Source: Thelonectria olida (Eukaryota; Ascomycota; Sordariomycetes; Hypocreales; Nectriaceae). From it: DNA of 64,000 bases. Below the pieces are notes generated by a model. That model did not search any database. It saw only the letters and a program-made list of their open reading frames with translations, and was not told the DNA's origin. Numbering within the stretch: the stretch's first letter is position 1; the number at the start of each line of letters is the position of its first letter. A program made the translations under genes and the position numbers. The stretch lies in contig JAGPYM010000017.1 of the NCBI GenBank assembly GCA_020736575.1, forward strand, positions 558,001 through 622,000. Direction: 5' to 3'. This document shows, one piece after another, positions 11,303 to 21,088 of this stretch.

Positions 11303-12673
11303 CTATCCGCCTCGTCCTCTGCCTCGTCCACCCCGGCCACGGCCCCTACCGCGTCCTCTACCTCCTCCGCGACCGAACTTCTTGCCTCCCCTTTGGCCGC
11401 CTCTGTTGTCGAGCCGCTCAAACACCTTCTCTTCCCCAAAAGCGCCCTCGCCAAATCTCATAAAGTTGACCAGGCCGTGGTCCACAACTGCCACGAGCAC
11501 GTTTCGATGTCCATGCTTGAGGCGCTGGTACATGCGCCCGGGGCCTTGCCACGCGGGGTTAGGAGGGTCATAAGGCGTCGACTCGAGGAGCGCCTCAATC
11601 TGTTCGAGTGAAGGCACGGATGACTCATTAGCATCGACAACAGCGATGCGAAAGTCTGGTGGTGGCGGGTTTCTCTTTGAGAATGGGGTGCCGCCAGTTT
11701 TCCACACGTAGAAGAAGACCTTCCATGGGTCATATGGAGTGCGTACTTCAACCGGCGTAGGCAGCGGTTTATGGCGGGGGAGGATCGCAAGCTGCTCGTA
11801 GATGGGACGATAGGCGCGATATAGTCCAGGCTGCACGAGGGGCCCGAAAGGTTGCTTCTGCCTTGGCCGCGCGTCCCAGCTGACGAAAGAGAACAGCCAC
11901 TCCCACAGCGTCTTGGAAGGAGGTGTCGAAGGCGTTGATTCGGCGTGTAGAGGTGCTCGTAGAACGTTGAAGCCTGCTCGCTTCAGGTGCGAGAAGACTT
12001 GGTACTTGGGCAGTGAAATCTTGCCCGTCTCGCCATCCTCGCCGATGAAGAGCGAGTACGCTGCCTCGAGACTCAGTGGTAGACCTGCATCGTAGTCGTC
12101 CGGCCCAAATTCGACCTTCTCTGTCGCGTCTGCCTTAGGGAGTAGCTCCTCGAGTGGTAAATTCGGCCACCACAGGTCGACCGTCCCGCGCTCAACCAAG
12201 TAGATTGCCTCCTCGGGCAATAACCACAGTCGTCCAGCACCAGATCGTTCGATCTTGGCCGGCACCGCGCGTCCAATATCCTTTTGCCAGTTTCCCTTCT
12301 CGTGCTCCATCGCAACAACTCTTTCCCGTAACCAGAGGCCATCCTGGTCTCCAGCCTGTTCAGTATCCTGCCAGTGGTCTGGAAAGCACCATCCCCGAGC
12401 CCATGACTCTTCTCTGTGTATTCTGGTGTAGCCCAGCACATTGTCCAAAACGTTACGGCTTGTTTCCAGCAGTTTGTCTTGCGCTCGGGTTCCATGTGAC
12501 TCAAAGTCCTTCTCGCCTTTGCGAATCGCCTTGCCCGACACACCTTGTTTGTCAAACATGGACAGGAATAGCTTAGTATCGACCGAATCGTCCTCAGCAT
12601 CTTCGATGGCCGCTGTGGTGTTGTTCATTGCGGGGCCCGCCGCGTTGGGGTTTTCGTCGTCGTCGAATGCCAT
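11303..12673 (-). CDS. SEN54: tRNA-splicing endonuclease subunit Sen54
   Basis: Sen54 is a structural subunit of the heterotetrameric tRNA-splicing endonuclease (with Sen2, Sen34 and Sen15) that excises introns from pre-tRNA. This is a single exon of 456 residues. The N-terminal domain typical of Sen54 runs from about 50 to 190 (LFLSMF, RGWCFPDHW, GRLWLLPEEAIYLVERGTVDLWWP). The C-terminal nuclease-like fold ends with FRIAVVDANESSVPSL around 360-375, without an obvious catalytic triad, as expected for this subunit. The last ~30 residues are a Gly/Arg (RG/RGG) tail that may bind RNA. The start ATG is followed by an acidic N-terminus. An intron-containing tRNA-Leu gene lies 249 bp away, divergently. 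Confidence 0.93.
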   Translation of the reverse strand: MAFDDDENPNAAGPAMNNTTAAIEDAEDDSVDTKLFLSMFDKQGVSGKAIRKGEKDFESHGTRAQDKLLETSRNVLDNVLGYTRIHREESWARGWCFPDHWQDTEQAGDQDGLWLRERVVAMEHEKGNWQKDIGRAVPAKIERSGAGRLWLLPEEAIYLVERGTVDLWWPNLPLEELLPKADATEKVEFGPDDYDAGLPLSLEAAYSLFIGEDGETGKISLPKYQVFSHLKRAGFNVLRAPLHAESTPSTPPSKTLWEWLFSFVSWDARPRQKQPFGPLVQPGLYRAYRPIYEQLAILPRHKPLPTPVEVRTPYDPWKVFFYVWKTGGTPFSKRNPPPPDFRIAVVDANESSVPSLEQIEALLESTPYDPPNPAWQGPGRMYQRLKHGHRNVLVAVVDHGLVNFMRFGEGAFGEEKVFERLDNRGGQRGGKKFGRGGGRGRGRGRGRGGRGRGRGG

Positions 12674-12922
12674 GATTCAGGCGTGTCCGGGTAGAAAAAT
12701 GTGATTTCTGGAAGGGGTTCGTTTGGTTGGAGGGTTAACAAGTCATAGCCGTTTTCTTGAGGTCCGGTTGGGAATGTGTTGAGGAAGTGTTGTTCCAGAC
12801 AAAAAAGTTGCGAGGCTGCGAAGCCTTGTGAAGCCCCACTACTACAATAGCTACACCTCCCCCACTTGTGACGCATCGATCTTTTGGTGCGGCATTGGAG
12901 CGTCAATTCTCAATCAAGTCAA
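12674..12922. promoter_or_regulatory. Short bidirectional region between SEN54 and tRNA-Leu
   Basis: These 249 bp separate the SEN54 start codon (minus) from the first tRNA base (plus). The tRNA carries its own internal A and B boxes, so this segment mainly has to serve SEN54. Confidence 0.5.
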
Positions 12923-13027
12923 GCGGACGTGGCCGAGTGGTTAAGGCGCTGTGTTTAGGTTTGTTCGTAATGAACCATAAACGATCCGCAGTGGGAAACC
13001 GCGCAGGTTCGAACCCTGCCGTCCGCA
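12923..13027 (+). tRNA. tRNA-Leu (anticodon UAG) with a 26-nt intron
   Basis: A class-II tRNA folds by eye. The acceptor stem is GCGGACG/CGTCCGC with discriminator A at 13027. The D arm is GCCGAGTGGTTAAGGC. The anticodon stem is CTGTG/CGCAG with one G-U pair, and the anticodon TAG is at 12956-12958. The long variable arm has a GAAA loop. The T arm is GCAGG-TTCGAAC-CCTGC. The intron is 12960-12985, directly after position 37, the standard eukaryotic site. The CCA end is not encoded. Leu(UAG) is preferred over Ser because the loop reads TT-TAG-G. Confidence 0.93.
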
Positions 13028-14995
13028 AAATCCTTTCTTTTTGCTCGCTTGGTATATTTTTTGATCTCCTGAAAAGGAGGATTATGGAAATCAGTACTGT
13101 TACGAATGAAGTTCATCTACCAGCAATAGTAACGACTCTCAGCTTGTTCTAAACTTAAAACAGTCCCATACCTCAAATGCAGGGGTTTGTATTTTTATAG
13201 CAAGTATTGAAAATATTTCCCAGGTTCACAGGGTTGAGTTGTCCTATAAACGCGCTTGCCTTAAGAGAAGAAAGAGGTTGGTTGGTAGTGGAAGATTGTG
13301 TATAGGGTGACTAACTGGCTAACTGGTACCTAGAAAATAATAAAAACAAACAAAGACCGAGAGCATCTAGACTCATAAGCCTACCTTATTGCCAAAATGA
13401 TTCCGCTGACAATATTCAAGTGATTGGGATGAAACCCCCCGATTCTGCTACCAAAGATTGGAGAATGGCACCCGTTCGATTAAAATATACATCGTAAACA
13501 GATCTGGTAATTTTCGAGTATAGAAAGATGACTTCCTAAATAACTTCCGATATAGATTGAAACAAGGCAAAACGGACAAGAGAATAAGTAACCATGAAAA
13601 CTTGGCGCGAATTGATTGGCATAGGGCTGGGAAGGTCTGGAGAGTTCGTCCTCTTCGCCCGCGACGGGAAGGCCATCCGCGTTTTATCTCAACGATAAAA
13701 GCCTCAACAAGCTCGGATCTGACTGGTCGCACACATTCAGGATGTCTTCGAGGGCGTCAAGTCCCTCAGCAAAGAGCTCATCACGGCAGTGCGCATTGCG
13801 ACGTTTTAAACCCTGCGGCAAGCGGCAGAATGTTTTCTTCGTTCCCGACCACCGAGACTGACCGTCACCACCAACCGAACGATCGAACGTCATGGGGACC
13901 AAGAGAGGATTAGGACTAAGATTAAGGTTTAGCTTAGGTCTCTGTTTAGAGGCCGGAGCTACGTTTTCACATGGCTAGATTTACGGAGCAGGATGGTCAA
14001 CTGTTGAACGGAGGCGGGGCCTCAATACTTGTGCGTGGTTGTGTATCCTCCTGTTTAAAACCACTTAAGAGATATTCAAGAGCAAATGCCCGCTGCATCC
14101 GCGTCTGCGTCTGCCTACATCTGATCAACCCGATACCAGATCAAGAGCAACGTTGGCCTTTCCTGTTGACGGTCCCAGCCACCGACGTTGGCGTCAACCA
14201 ACATCCAACCCTGATGCGTCCACCGACGTCAGGACTTGATTTGTCTTGGACCGTACACATGCTTGCACCAGATCCGGAGCCACTAAAGAACTTCCGCGAA
14301 GACCAACCCACGGCCGAGATTTCTTCATGTGAAGTGACTTGAATATCTCTGGTTATTAGTGTCAGCGAGCACTATAGTCTTGGTCTTGCTATTCATGGTG
14401 CAGGACCGAAGTGCAATTGTCTTCACACCCTCTATTCGGACTACCGCCTGAGTTATCCGTCGGTAGAATTATGATTTCTCTAATCCTACAGACCTAGTTT
14501 GTTTGTTGTATACATGGCTCAAGGCTTCGTAACTCATCTTCGTCGTTCTGTCATCCGCTGCCCTCGATTCGTTGAATATGCTCTCATTTCACACATGCCG
14601 GACACTGCCCAAGAGGCGTTTTCCAACCCGTTTGTTTGTTGTTCCCCCTGGCACTTGCCCACTGCCTGTGCCGTGGCCTCCCGGAACGCCATGAATTCAT
14701 GCCCGTGTATCATTGGATCCCGTCCCGCCTTCGCCATGGAAACCCCCGAAATTCATCCCAACGCCCCGTGTTTAGGTATCTTCCAGCGGGCGAAAAAAAC
14801 AACACCTTCCAGATCCGTCGTTGCGCTGGCCTCATCCATCCCCCGTATAGTGACTGTTCGAACAGTCTTGGTATGGGAAGCTCTCTTCCGAAGTGGCGCG
14901 CGTGGTGTATTATCGTACATCCTAGTGGCGTCGTCCATCATCGGAGGGCATGTCGCGGAAGCTGTTCTCGTAACATCTGAGTGTCGTCGTCTCGT
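13028..14995. other. Gene-free region after the tRNA gene
   Basis: ORFs of up to 173 codons occur (for example 14499-15020 +), but they lack recognisable motifs and the largest runs antisense into the arrestin-like gene. I see no supported feature. Confidence 0.45.
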
Positions 14996-16308
14996 TCATT
15001 CGATGAATGGCTTCTTCTGACCGCCCACCATGCAAAGACCTAGGGCGCGTAATGAATCCCGTTCGTTAGCGAGAATAACAGTGCGTGCCGGTAGCATGGG
15101 GTTGTTGGCGTCGACGTGTGAAGCGTCCTTTGCTGATTGCTCGATCGCGTCCATTTCCTCCTTGCAGCCTTGTTGGTCGAGTGGGCAAATGACAATTGGT
15201 TGCCGAAGGCTGACATCTTTTGCGCCGCTGAGTTGCACCTGGGAAAGTTAGCGAAAGATGGGCGACGGACCGAGCGGGACGTACCTTGATGTTGAGGTAG
15301 AACTCAATCTTGTAGAGAGTAGAGGTAGTTGTGAAGGACGCGACTTCGTATAGAGGAAACTGAGGCTTCCCTCGTTTGATAATGCCGTCGGGGTCTCGTA
15401 GGTCTTTCGAAGGAAAGCAGAGGCCGACGTTAGTAGCGAATCCGGCTTCTGGCATTTTTGTCTTGACGACCTGAACTTGTTTCGAGATTTTGTTGACCTT
15501 TTTCGTCGGCTCGTCGCCTTCGGGGTTGTAGGTGATTTCCTCCTCAATGACAAGGGAAATTTTATCAATGGTTACTCGTTTCGCTTTCGACATCCAATCG
15601 GCGTTGGGTGATAGTTTGATATAGACGGTGATGGGATCGCTCGGGCCGTAGCTCCAGCGAGGAAGATTGATGCCAAGATGGACGATATTGTCGGCAGTAA
15701 CGAGTTTAGATTCGGGTTTATTGTACATGCCAAAGGTAGAGAGGGTATCGTAGCGTTGTAGAGGCATGGGGAAGCTGTATTTGTACTGATTGCTGTGGCC
15801 TTGTTGGACGGTCACGACGAGTTCGTAGAAGGTCTCGGCGGTTCGGCTGGGTAGTTGCAGGGAAGCTGGAGGGATTCGTCGATTCGTTTCCTCCCCACCG
15901 CGCCCAAAGGGGATAAAGAGGACAAACGGCAGGTCCATGGCGATGACCTTTTCTGCCTCTTTTCCGGATGCGCAGCGGAAGAGGAGCAATTCCTTGCCCA
16001 CCACATCGGTGGTCTCTCGGCGGGGCGTGCCCAAGTGGCGCTTGGTGATGCTATCGGCGTCAGGATGTATGGATTCACGGCGCTGTAAACATATTCGCAC
16101 GAGGGACACGGGGACGGGCATGGAGAAGCCTTGACCCGGACGGATCTCGACTTTGCCTTCGATGCGCGGCTGAAATGGACATGTCAGCATCGGGAGGCAG
16201 CGGATTCACGCAAGCTGAACCTACCAAAGTCGCTGAAATACCTGGGTAGCCAACGAGAAAGCTACTATTCGGAGGGCCTGAAACCCTCACGCTCGCGGGC
16301 GCGGCCAT
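14996..16308 (-). CDS. Arrestin-like (alpha-arrestin fold) protein
   Basis: Fungal arrestin-like proteins are adaptors that commonly link membrane cargo to ubiquitin ligases; the role of this one is not known to me. Exons 16308-16225, 16169-15285 and 15238-14996 give 403 residues. The protein opens with PASVRVSGPPNSSFLVGYPGISATLPRIEGKVEIRP, a first beta-strand and turn typical of the arrestin N lobe. Beta-rich segments follow, including FYELVVTVQQG (about 130-150), a LVTADNIVHLGINLPRWSYGPSDPITVYIKLSP block that starts the C lobe, and YKIEFYLNIKVQLSGAK near the end. No PPxY motif was noticed, so it may not be a classical ART adaptor. An unspliced reading from 16190 to 15066 gives a false C-terminus. 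Confidence 0.78.
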
Positions 16309-18490
16309 GACGGAAGGGCGGGTATATTGGAAGCCGGAGGAGGGGAGCTTTGGGTGAGGCTAAACGGCCGTGATGCGGGCCTGTGACGAAGGTTGTGAAG
16401 CGGTCTCGCGGACTCGCGTGTGGGGGAAAGTGGGCGCTCGAGGGCTTGATGCGATGGCGAAAGGCAGAGGGCTTGGAACGAGCTACAGCTTGTGCCAGAG
16501 CTGGAGCCGGAGCCTGAGCCGTGAAATCGACGATGCGGCGGTCATGAATTCGAGCGTTCAGGCTGAATCTGCGGTGGGCGCCTAGGACGGGAAGCACAGT
16601 TGCAGTTGCAGAGCAGTTGGAGGGCAACGGCAAACGGCTTATGGGTACGAGAGGTCAGAGGTGCTGCGCTGGTGCAGGCAAGAAAGTGGGTGGCGGTCAC
16701 TGCTGTCGGGGAATGGCCAAGCTGAAGATGGAGGTGGGGTATTGGTCTAGGTTGAGAGACTGAGAGAGTCGCACGCGAGAGAGGACGACAGGCTGGGGGA
16801 GTGATTACGAATACAGGCGAAGTTTGCGACTGAAGGGGGAAGAGGGAGAAGACAATGATTGTCAAGAAACGGCGTTTGGACGTTGGTGGAGAGGAAGAAG
16901 GATGTGGGATGGATCACAGGTTAGCCTAGGGACCCAGGGTCAGTCAGACAGAGCGTGGTGAGTGAGCAGTAAGAGAGGTTTAGCATTGAGGAGCCGACCT
17001 GAACCCTACCACTACTAGTTGGTCCAGTGCCTGAGTGATGGCACCTCAGTGATGGGTAGTGAATGCGTCCGTCGTCACCTCAATCCTTGCCTTGCACGCA
17101 CCTTGGGGGCCGGATACAACGACAGCCGCCTTATTAGCGGGGGTGACTTGTGGGCGGAACTACCAGGTAGGCAGAGTCGAGTCAGCAAAGGCCATTTCAA
17201 GAGGCGCGCGCGGCAACTGAAGCAGATGGAAGTGTTTCAAGTTGATTCCTTTCGCGGATATAACTAGATGGTTTGTGCTGGTAGGGAGAGAGGATCGACT
17301 GGCACACATCTTCCTACCTACCTTCTCACTACTCGATCACCCGTGCGACCGTCGAGTACCACTTTAACTCTATCCCCAGGCAATGGGCGCCCTCAAGTCC
17401 TCACTCTCCACGCTGTCAGCCCAACCCATGACGCTCTTGGACAAGTTCGGGCCCTCGAGGAACACACTCATGTCGGATGCTGAAAGCGTTCTAGTCCCAT
17501 CGTCGCTGGGCGATGGAGCCAGGCCCCTCTTGCTACCTAAATCCGAGCCGCCTTTGTGCGGGCGGAACGGAGCAACTTGCGCCAGCTGATCATGGATTGA
17601 CCATAAAACAAGCCCGCCATTGTCTTGGAGGACGTAGTTCGCCTCAACCCGGCCAATGGCAAATGCTTAACTTCACCCTTAAATGACGTCTGGATGAATC
17701 ACGTTTCTCTTTTCTATCTGATTTCTTTGAGACTCAGAAAATGATGCTCCGAGACTCGGCCTAAGCAGTTGTCCCGTCCGTCAGCAAAATTACCGTAATG
17801 CATTCTCCCTATTCGGTGAAGTTTTGCTTCACAAAGGTCCGCTGTCGACAGGGGTTCGAAAGTTCTCTCCGCTCAACAGCCACTCTCAAGCGGCCGAATA
17901 CCGTAACCGCTGTGTGAGTATGGCTTGTTGAACAGCTGGATCTGAAGCTGCAACTCGCCGATCGATACTATTATCTAACAACCATCACTTGCTTTTGTGA
18001 TCGCTCTGAAGCATTAGGTAGCGGCTGTCACCACGAGAGCTAAAGACGTACGCTGTACGACCCTGTCTGGGTTCCTTGTATGCAAGTAGTTACTTCGTAC
18101 ATTCCATGTGCAGGGTCAGTCAGCTCAGGTGAACCACGCCACTTATACGTACCTTGACCAGTCACGTTTAACGTGACCGGGGAGGAGGGCAACTGGCAAC
18201 TCCAGCCACACTTCAACTTGAGCCACACGATTCAACAACCACCTCGGGCGCTACCACTCACTAACACAACCAGACGCACTTTCCCGAGCAAACACTGCCC
18301 CAGAGAGAGGGAGGGGCAACTTGGGAACACTCGACTAAAGGACTTCAACGACACCACCAACTTCAACCAGTCCTCAGCCCTTCGGCCCTTCATACGCAAC
18401 TCAGGGGGCTGTGCTCGATCCATGCCGCATGAAATACAGCCAAGCCACGCACACAAAGTACGAGGTAACAAGTGCACATACTCTATTCTG
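16309..18490. other. Intergenic region, no supported gene
   Basis: This is the upstream region of the arrestin-like gene and the downstream side of the retropepsin-like gene. It holds an inverted repeat at 18161-18177. A 68-codon ORF at 17383-17589 (+) lacks support. Confidence 0.45.
18161..18177. repeat. Inverted repeat around TTA
   Basis: GTCACGT and ACGTGAC arms of 7 bp flank a TTA spacer. It lies about 330 bp beyond the stop codon of the retropepsin-like gene. It could form a hairpin or be a protein site; neither can be shown from sequence alone. Confidence 0.5.
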
Positions 18491-20567
18491 TTACATCAGC
18501 CAACACCCATTCTTCGCTGAGCTGGTTGTTTCAGCATGAGGCCTGGGATTATCCTCGTCAAGCATTGTCCCATCAACATTCTTCTCCGGCTGGCCCTCTG
18601 CAGATGCAATATCAAGCCGACTCCTACTCCTTCGCCCCGCCAAATCCAATGCATCGATATCCTGCGCCGCCCTCTTGCGCTTGAGTGACAGCTCCCGCCC
18701 AAGCGGCTCCACCGGATAGCTCTTGAATGCCGCTCCATCGAACAAGGTGGTGCAGCTGCCTCCCGTTCTGAGGTCGGCATCTCGAAGTCGCCTTCCTTGC
18801 CCCAAGTCATGTTCAAAGACGAGATATTTCGGCCGGTCCATATGCAGTGCATCCACGTCCACCGGCGTTTTCGGCGATAAAGGAGATTTGTGCCATTCGA
18901 ATCGTCGCTGACCCGGCATTCGATCTGCCCCGAGCACGTCTCTTCGGTCCTCACCAAACCATATGTTCTTGCCAGGCACTCCAGCAGAGTAGCAAACTTG
19001 AAATGGCAGCATCCCAGACAGCCGTTTCTCCTCCTCATGCAGACCTCTTTCCGCCATGGCCTTTTCACTAACATCCCAACCGTGACGACGTAGCCCTGCC
19101 AGTTTCTTCATGGACATAGCCCCAGAGTCCCCGCGGATTGTCTTGTGAGTATTGGGTACAATAGCCACGGGGACTATGCCACCTAGCTCTCGTCTCTCCT
19201 CTGGCCATACTGGGTCGTCTCCGACCAGCGACTCGCCATCATGCCTACACACATCGACGCGCATTTCATACAACCACATGTCGGTCTTGCCCTGCACCGT
19301 GTGGACTGTAAGCTGTGTCTGCATTGGATACGTCTTGGAGTTGATCCCAAGCGCGGACAGATCAGTCCTGTGGAGAGTCGGAAGGCTGGCACCGCTGTCG
19401 AGGTGCATCAAGAAAAAGCATCGTGGTCCATCCGGGTCATCGTATACTACCATCTTTTTCGGTGTCTTGCGACCTGGACGGGAGTAGGTGATGACTTTGC
19501 CTTTGTCGTCGGCTGACTTTGGCTGCCCTGAACGATTGTGGAAGGATTGTACTCTGCGAAAGCCCATTGTGATGTGCCAATTGATGGGCGCGTCACAACC
19601 CCACATGTTGTTGCGATCATATGTTGGATTTGCCCATGTTGCCGCATACAAATGCTCCGGGGCACTGTCTATCGACGATAGAGGAGGCTCGTACCAGAGC
19701 CACCCTTCGCCATGCTCTTCAAAGTATCGATCAAGCCTCTCCTCACGGTCAAGGGTGAATGACTGGTAAGTAGGACAGCAGTCCACGAGCTTACCGGCAT
19801 AGATGAGCGTCCATTTGTCCCAGCACAGGATACGCCTATTCTTGTAAGCGTCGATGGCGGCCTGGATGTTGATTTTGGCAGCTGAAGACTCGGTTTGCTC
19901 CAGAGCTGTTTCCAACTTGCCGATTCGGTCGTCGATTCGATCTCGTTTGGTAGACTCAAGCTCCTCGCTACTCGATTAGAAATGATGGGAACTGCAGGCT
20001 GAGAACGACATACACTGGCACTGTATTCTCTTCGGACTCCTCCATTTCATCTCGCTCCCGCCTGATGTCTTCGAGTCGCTGTTTAAAGGGCGCCAAATCT
20101 ACCCCTAGCTGGGTTTTGCGAGCACTGGCAAGGATGGCTTCCCATTGCAACACTCGTCTGTCAGCCTCTTCTAGACGACTGAGACCTTCCCCAAGGGGTG
20201 CGCCTACGGCCAATGGCGGTATCCAGTCCGGAGGGGGTGGCCGTCTGGTGCGTCTGGGCAGAGGATCCTCCTTAGGTTTTTTCTTTCCCGGGAGAGTATC
20301 TTGTCCGAATTGATGAATGGGAGAGTCGTCTCTGGAGGCTGGCTGCATCCGAGCTCTTTTAGAGAGGGCATCCTGCTGAGACCCATGAAAAGGAGTATCT
20401 GCGCGCGATCTCTTTGCCGGACGACTTGGCCGATGAACGTAATAGTCCTCGTTTTCTTTGCTTCTTCCCGGCCGCCATCTTCTATCTACTGGAGGTTGTA
20501 GACTCTGCGGTCGTGAGATTTTGTTTGCTGGGAGTGTTTCATAGTCGCTTCCAGTGTCGCTCGCCAT
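18491..20567 (-). CDS. Uncharacterised protein with a retropepsin-like DSGA motif
   Basis: Exons 20567-20014 and 19970-18491 give 677 residues; the 43-nt intron has a GTATGT donor and a CTAAT branch. Residues 1-130 are Arg/Pro/Ser-rich and charged with basic clusters, suggesting nuclear location. About 130-250 is predicted coiled coil (LEEADRRV, LEDIRRERDEMEE, DRIDDRIGKLE). The core has CFFLMHLDSGASLP with the candidate catalytic Asp near residue 376. About 155 residues later VLGADRM (about 530-534) resembles the hydrophobic-hydrophobic-Gly element that follows the catalytic motif in retroviral-type aspartic proteases. There is one active site only, as in dimeric retropepsins. No reverse transcriptase, integrase or gag region is near, so this is not a retrotransposon. 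The tail is basic with KRKR and RRSRSR. The protease assignment is inference. Confidence 0.7.
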
Positions 20568-21088
20568 GATGTCGGCTCTTGCTGAGAGACAAGTGAAACA
20601 GTGAGCACTTACTTTGACGCTGAAAACCCAAGAAAGTGAGCAATCATGATGTATCATATCTCATCGCCAAACTTCCATGATCCCCCCTCAACATGGCGCC
20701 CTCATCCAACAACAAAGAAACTCCGCTCCGATATCCAAACAAGGCCTGTGCACTGCAAGATTGTATTCTTGTTTGAAATGAATAGAAATTCCAACCACCG
20801 ACAGAGGCGGCTTCACCGGTTCTTTGTTTCTGTCAGGGCTGCCGTCACGCGGGAAGCCCCCAGCAGCTCCTCATGGCTCCGTGCGTCTTGACAGGAAGTT
20901 TTCTTTGTTCCTTCGGCTGGGAAGACGCAAAGCCGTTTAATTGTTGATATGGACGCTTTCTACTTATATCCTTTTTTCCCTCTTGCTCTAGTTGTGTGTT
21001 TTTGTTGTAATAAAGTCGTGTACAGTGCCAAGTTAGATATATCTCAGGCTCCCTCTCCCCTTTGGTCTCTCCCAGGAACTCATCTGCC
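20568..21088. promoter_or_regulatory. Bidirectional promoter region of two unknown genes
   Basis: These 521 bp lie between divergent start codons (20567 minus and 21089 plus). There is no convincing ORF inside. A CT-rich stretch precedes the plus-strand ATG. Confidence 0.5.

Noticed and set aside
14499..15020. 173-codon plus-strand ORF
   Set aside because: Its 3' end is antisense to the arrestin-like gene and the protein resembles no family.
15066..16190. Unspliced 374-codon reading of the arrestin-like gene
   Set aside because: It reads through two introns; splicing gives a longer, family-like N-terminus and a different C-terminus.
18491..20567. Retrotransposon origin for the DSGA protein gene
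   Set aside because: No reverse transcriptase, integrase, gag or terminal repeats are visible, and the gene has a spliceosomal intron.
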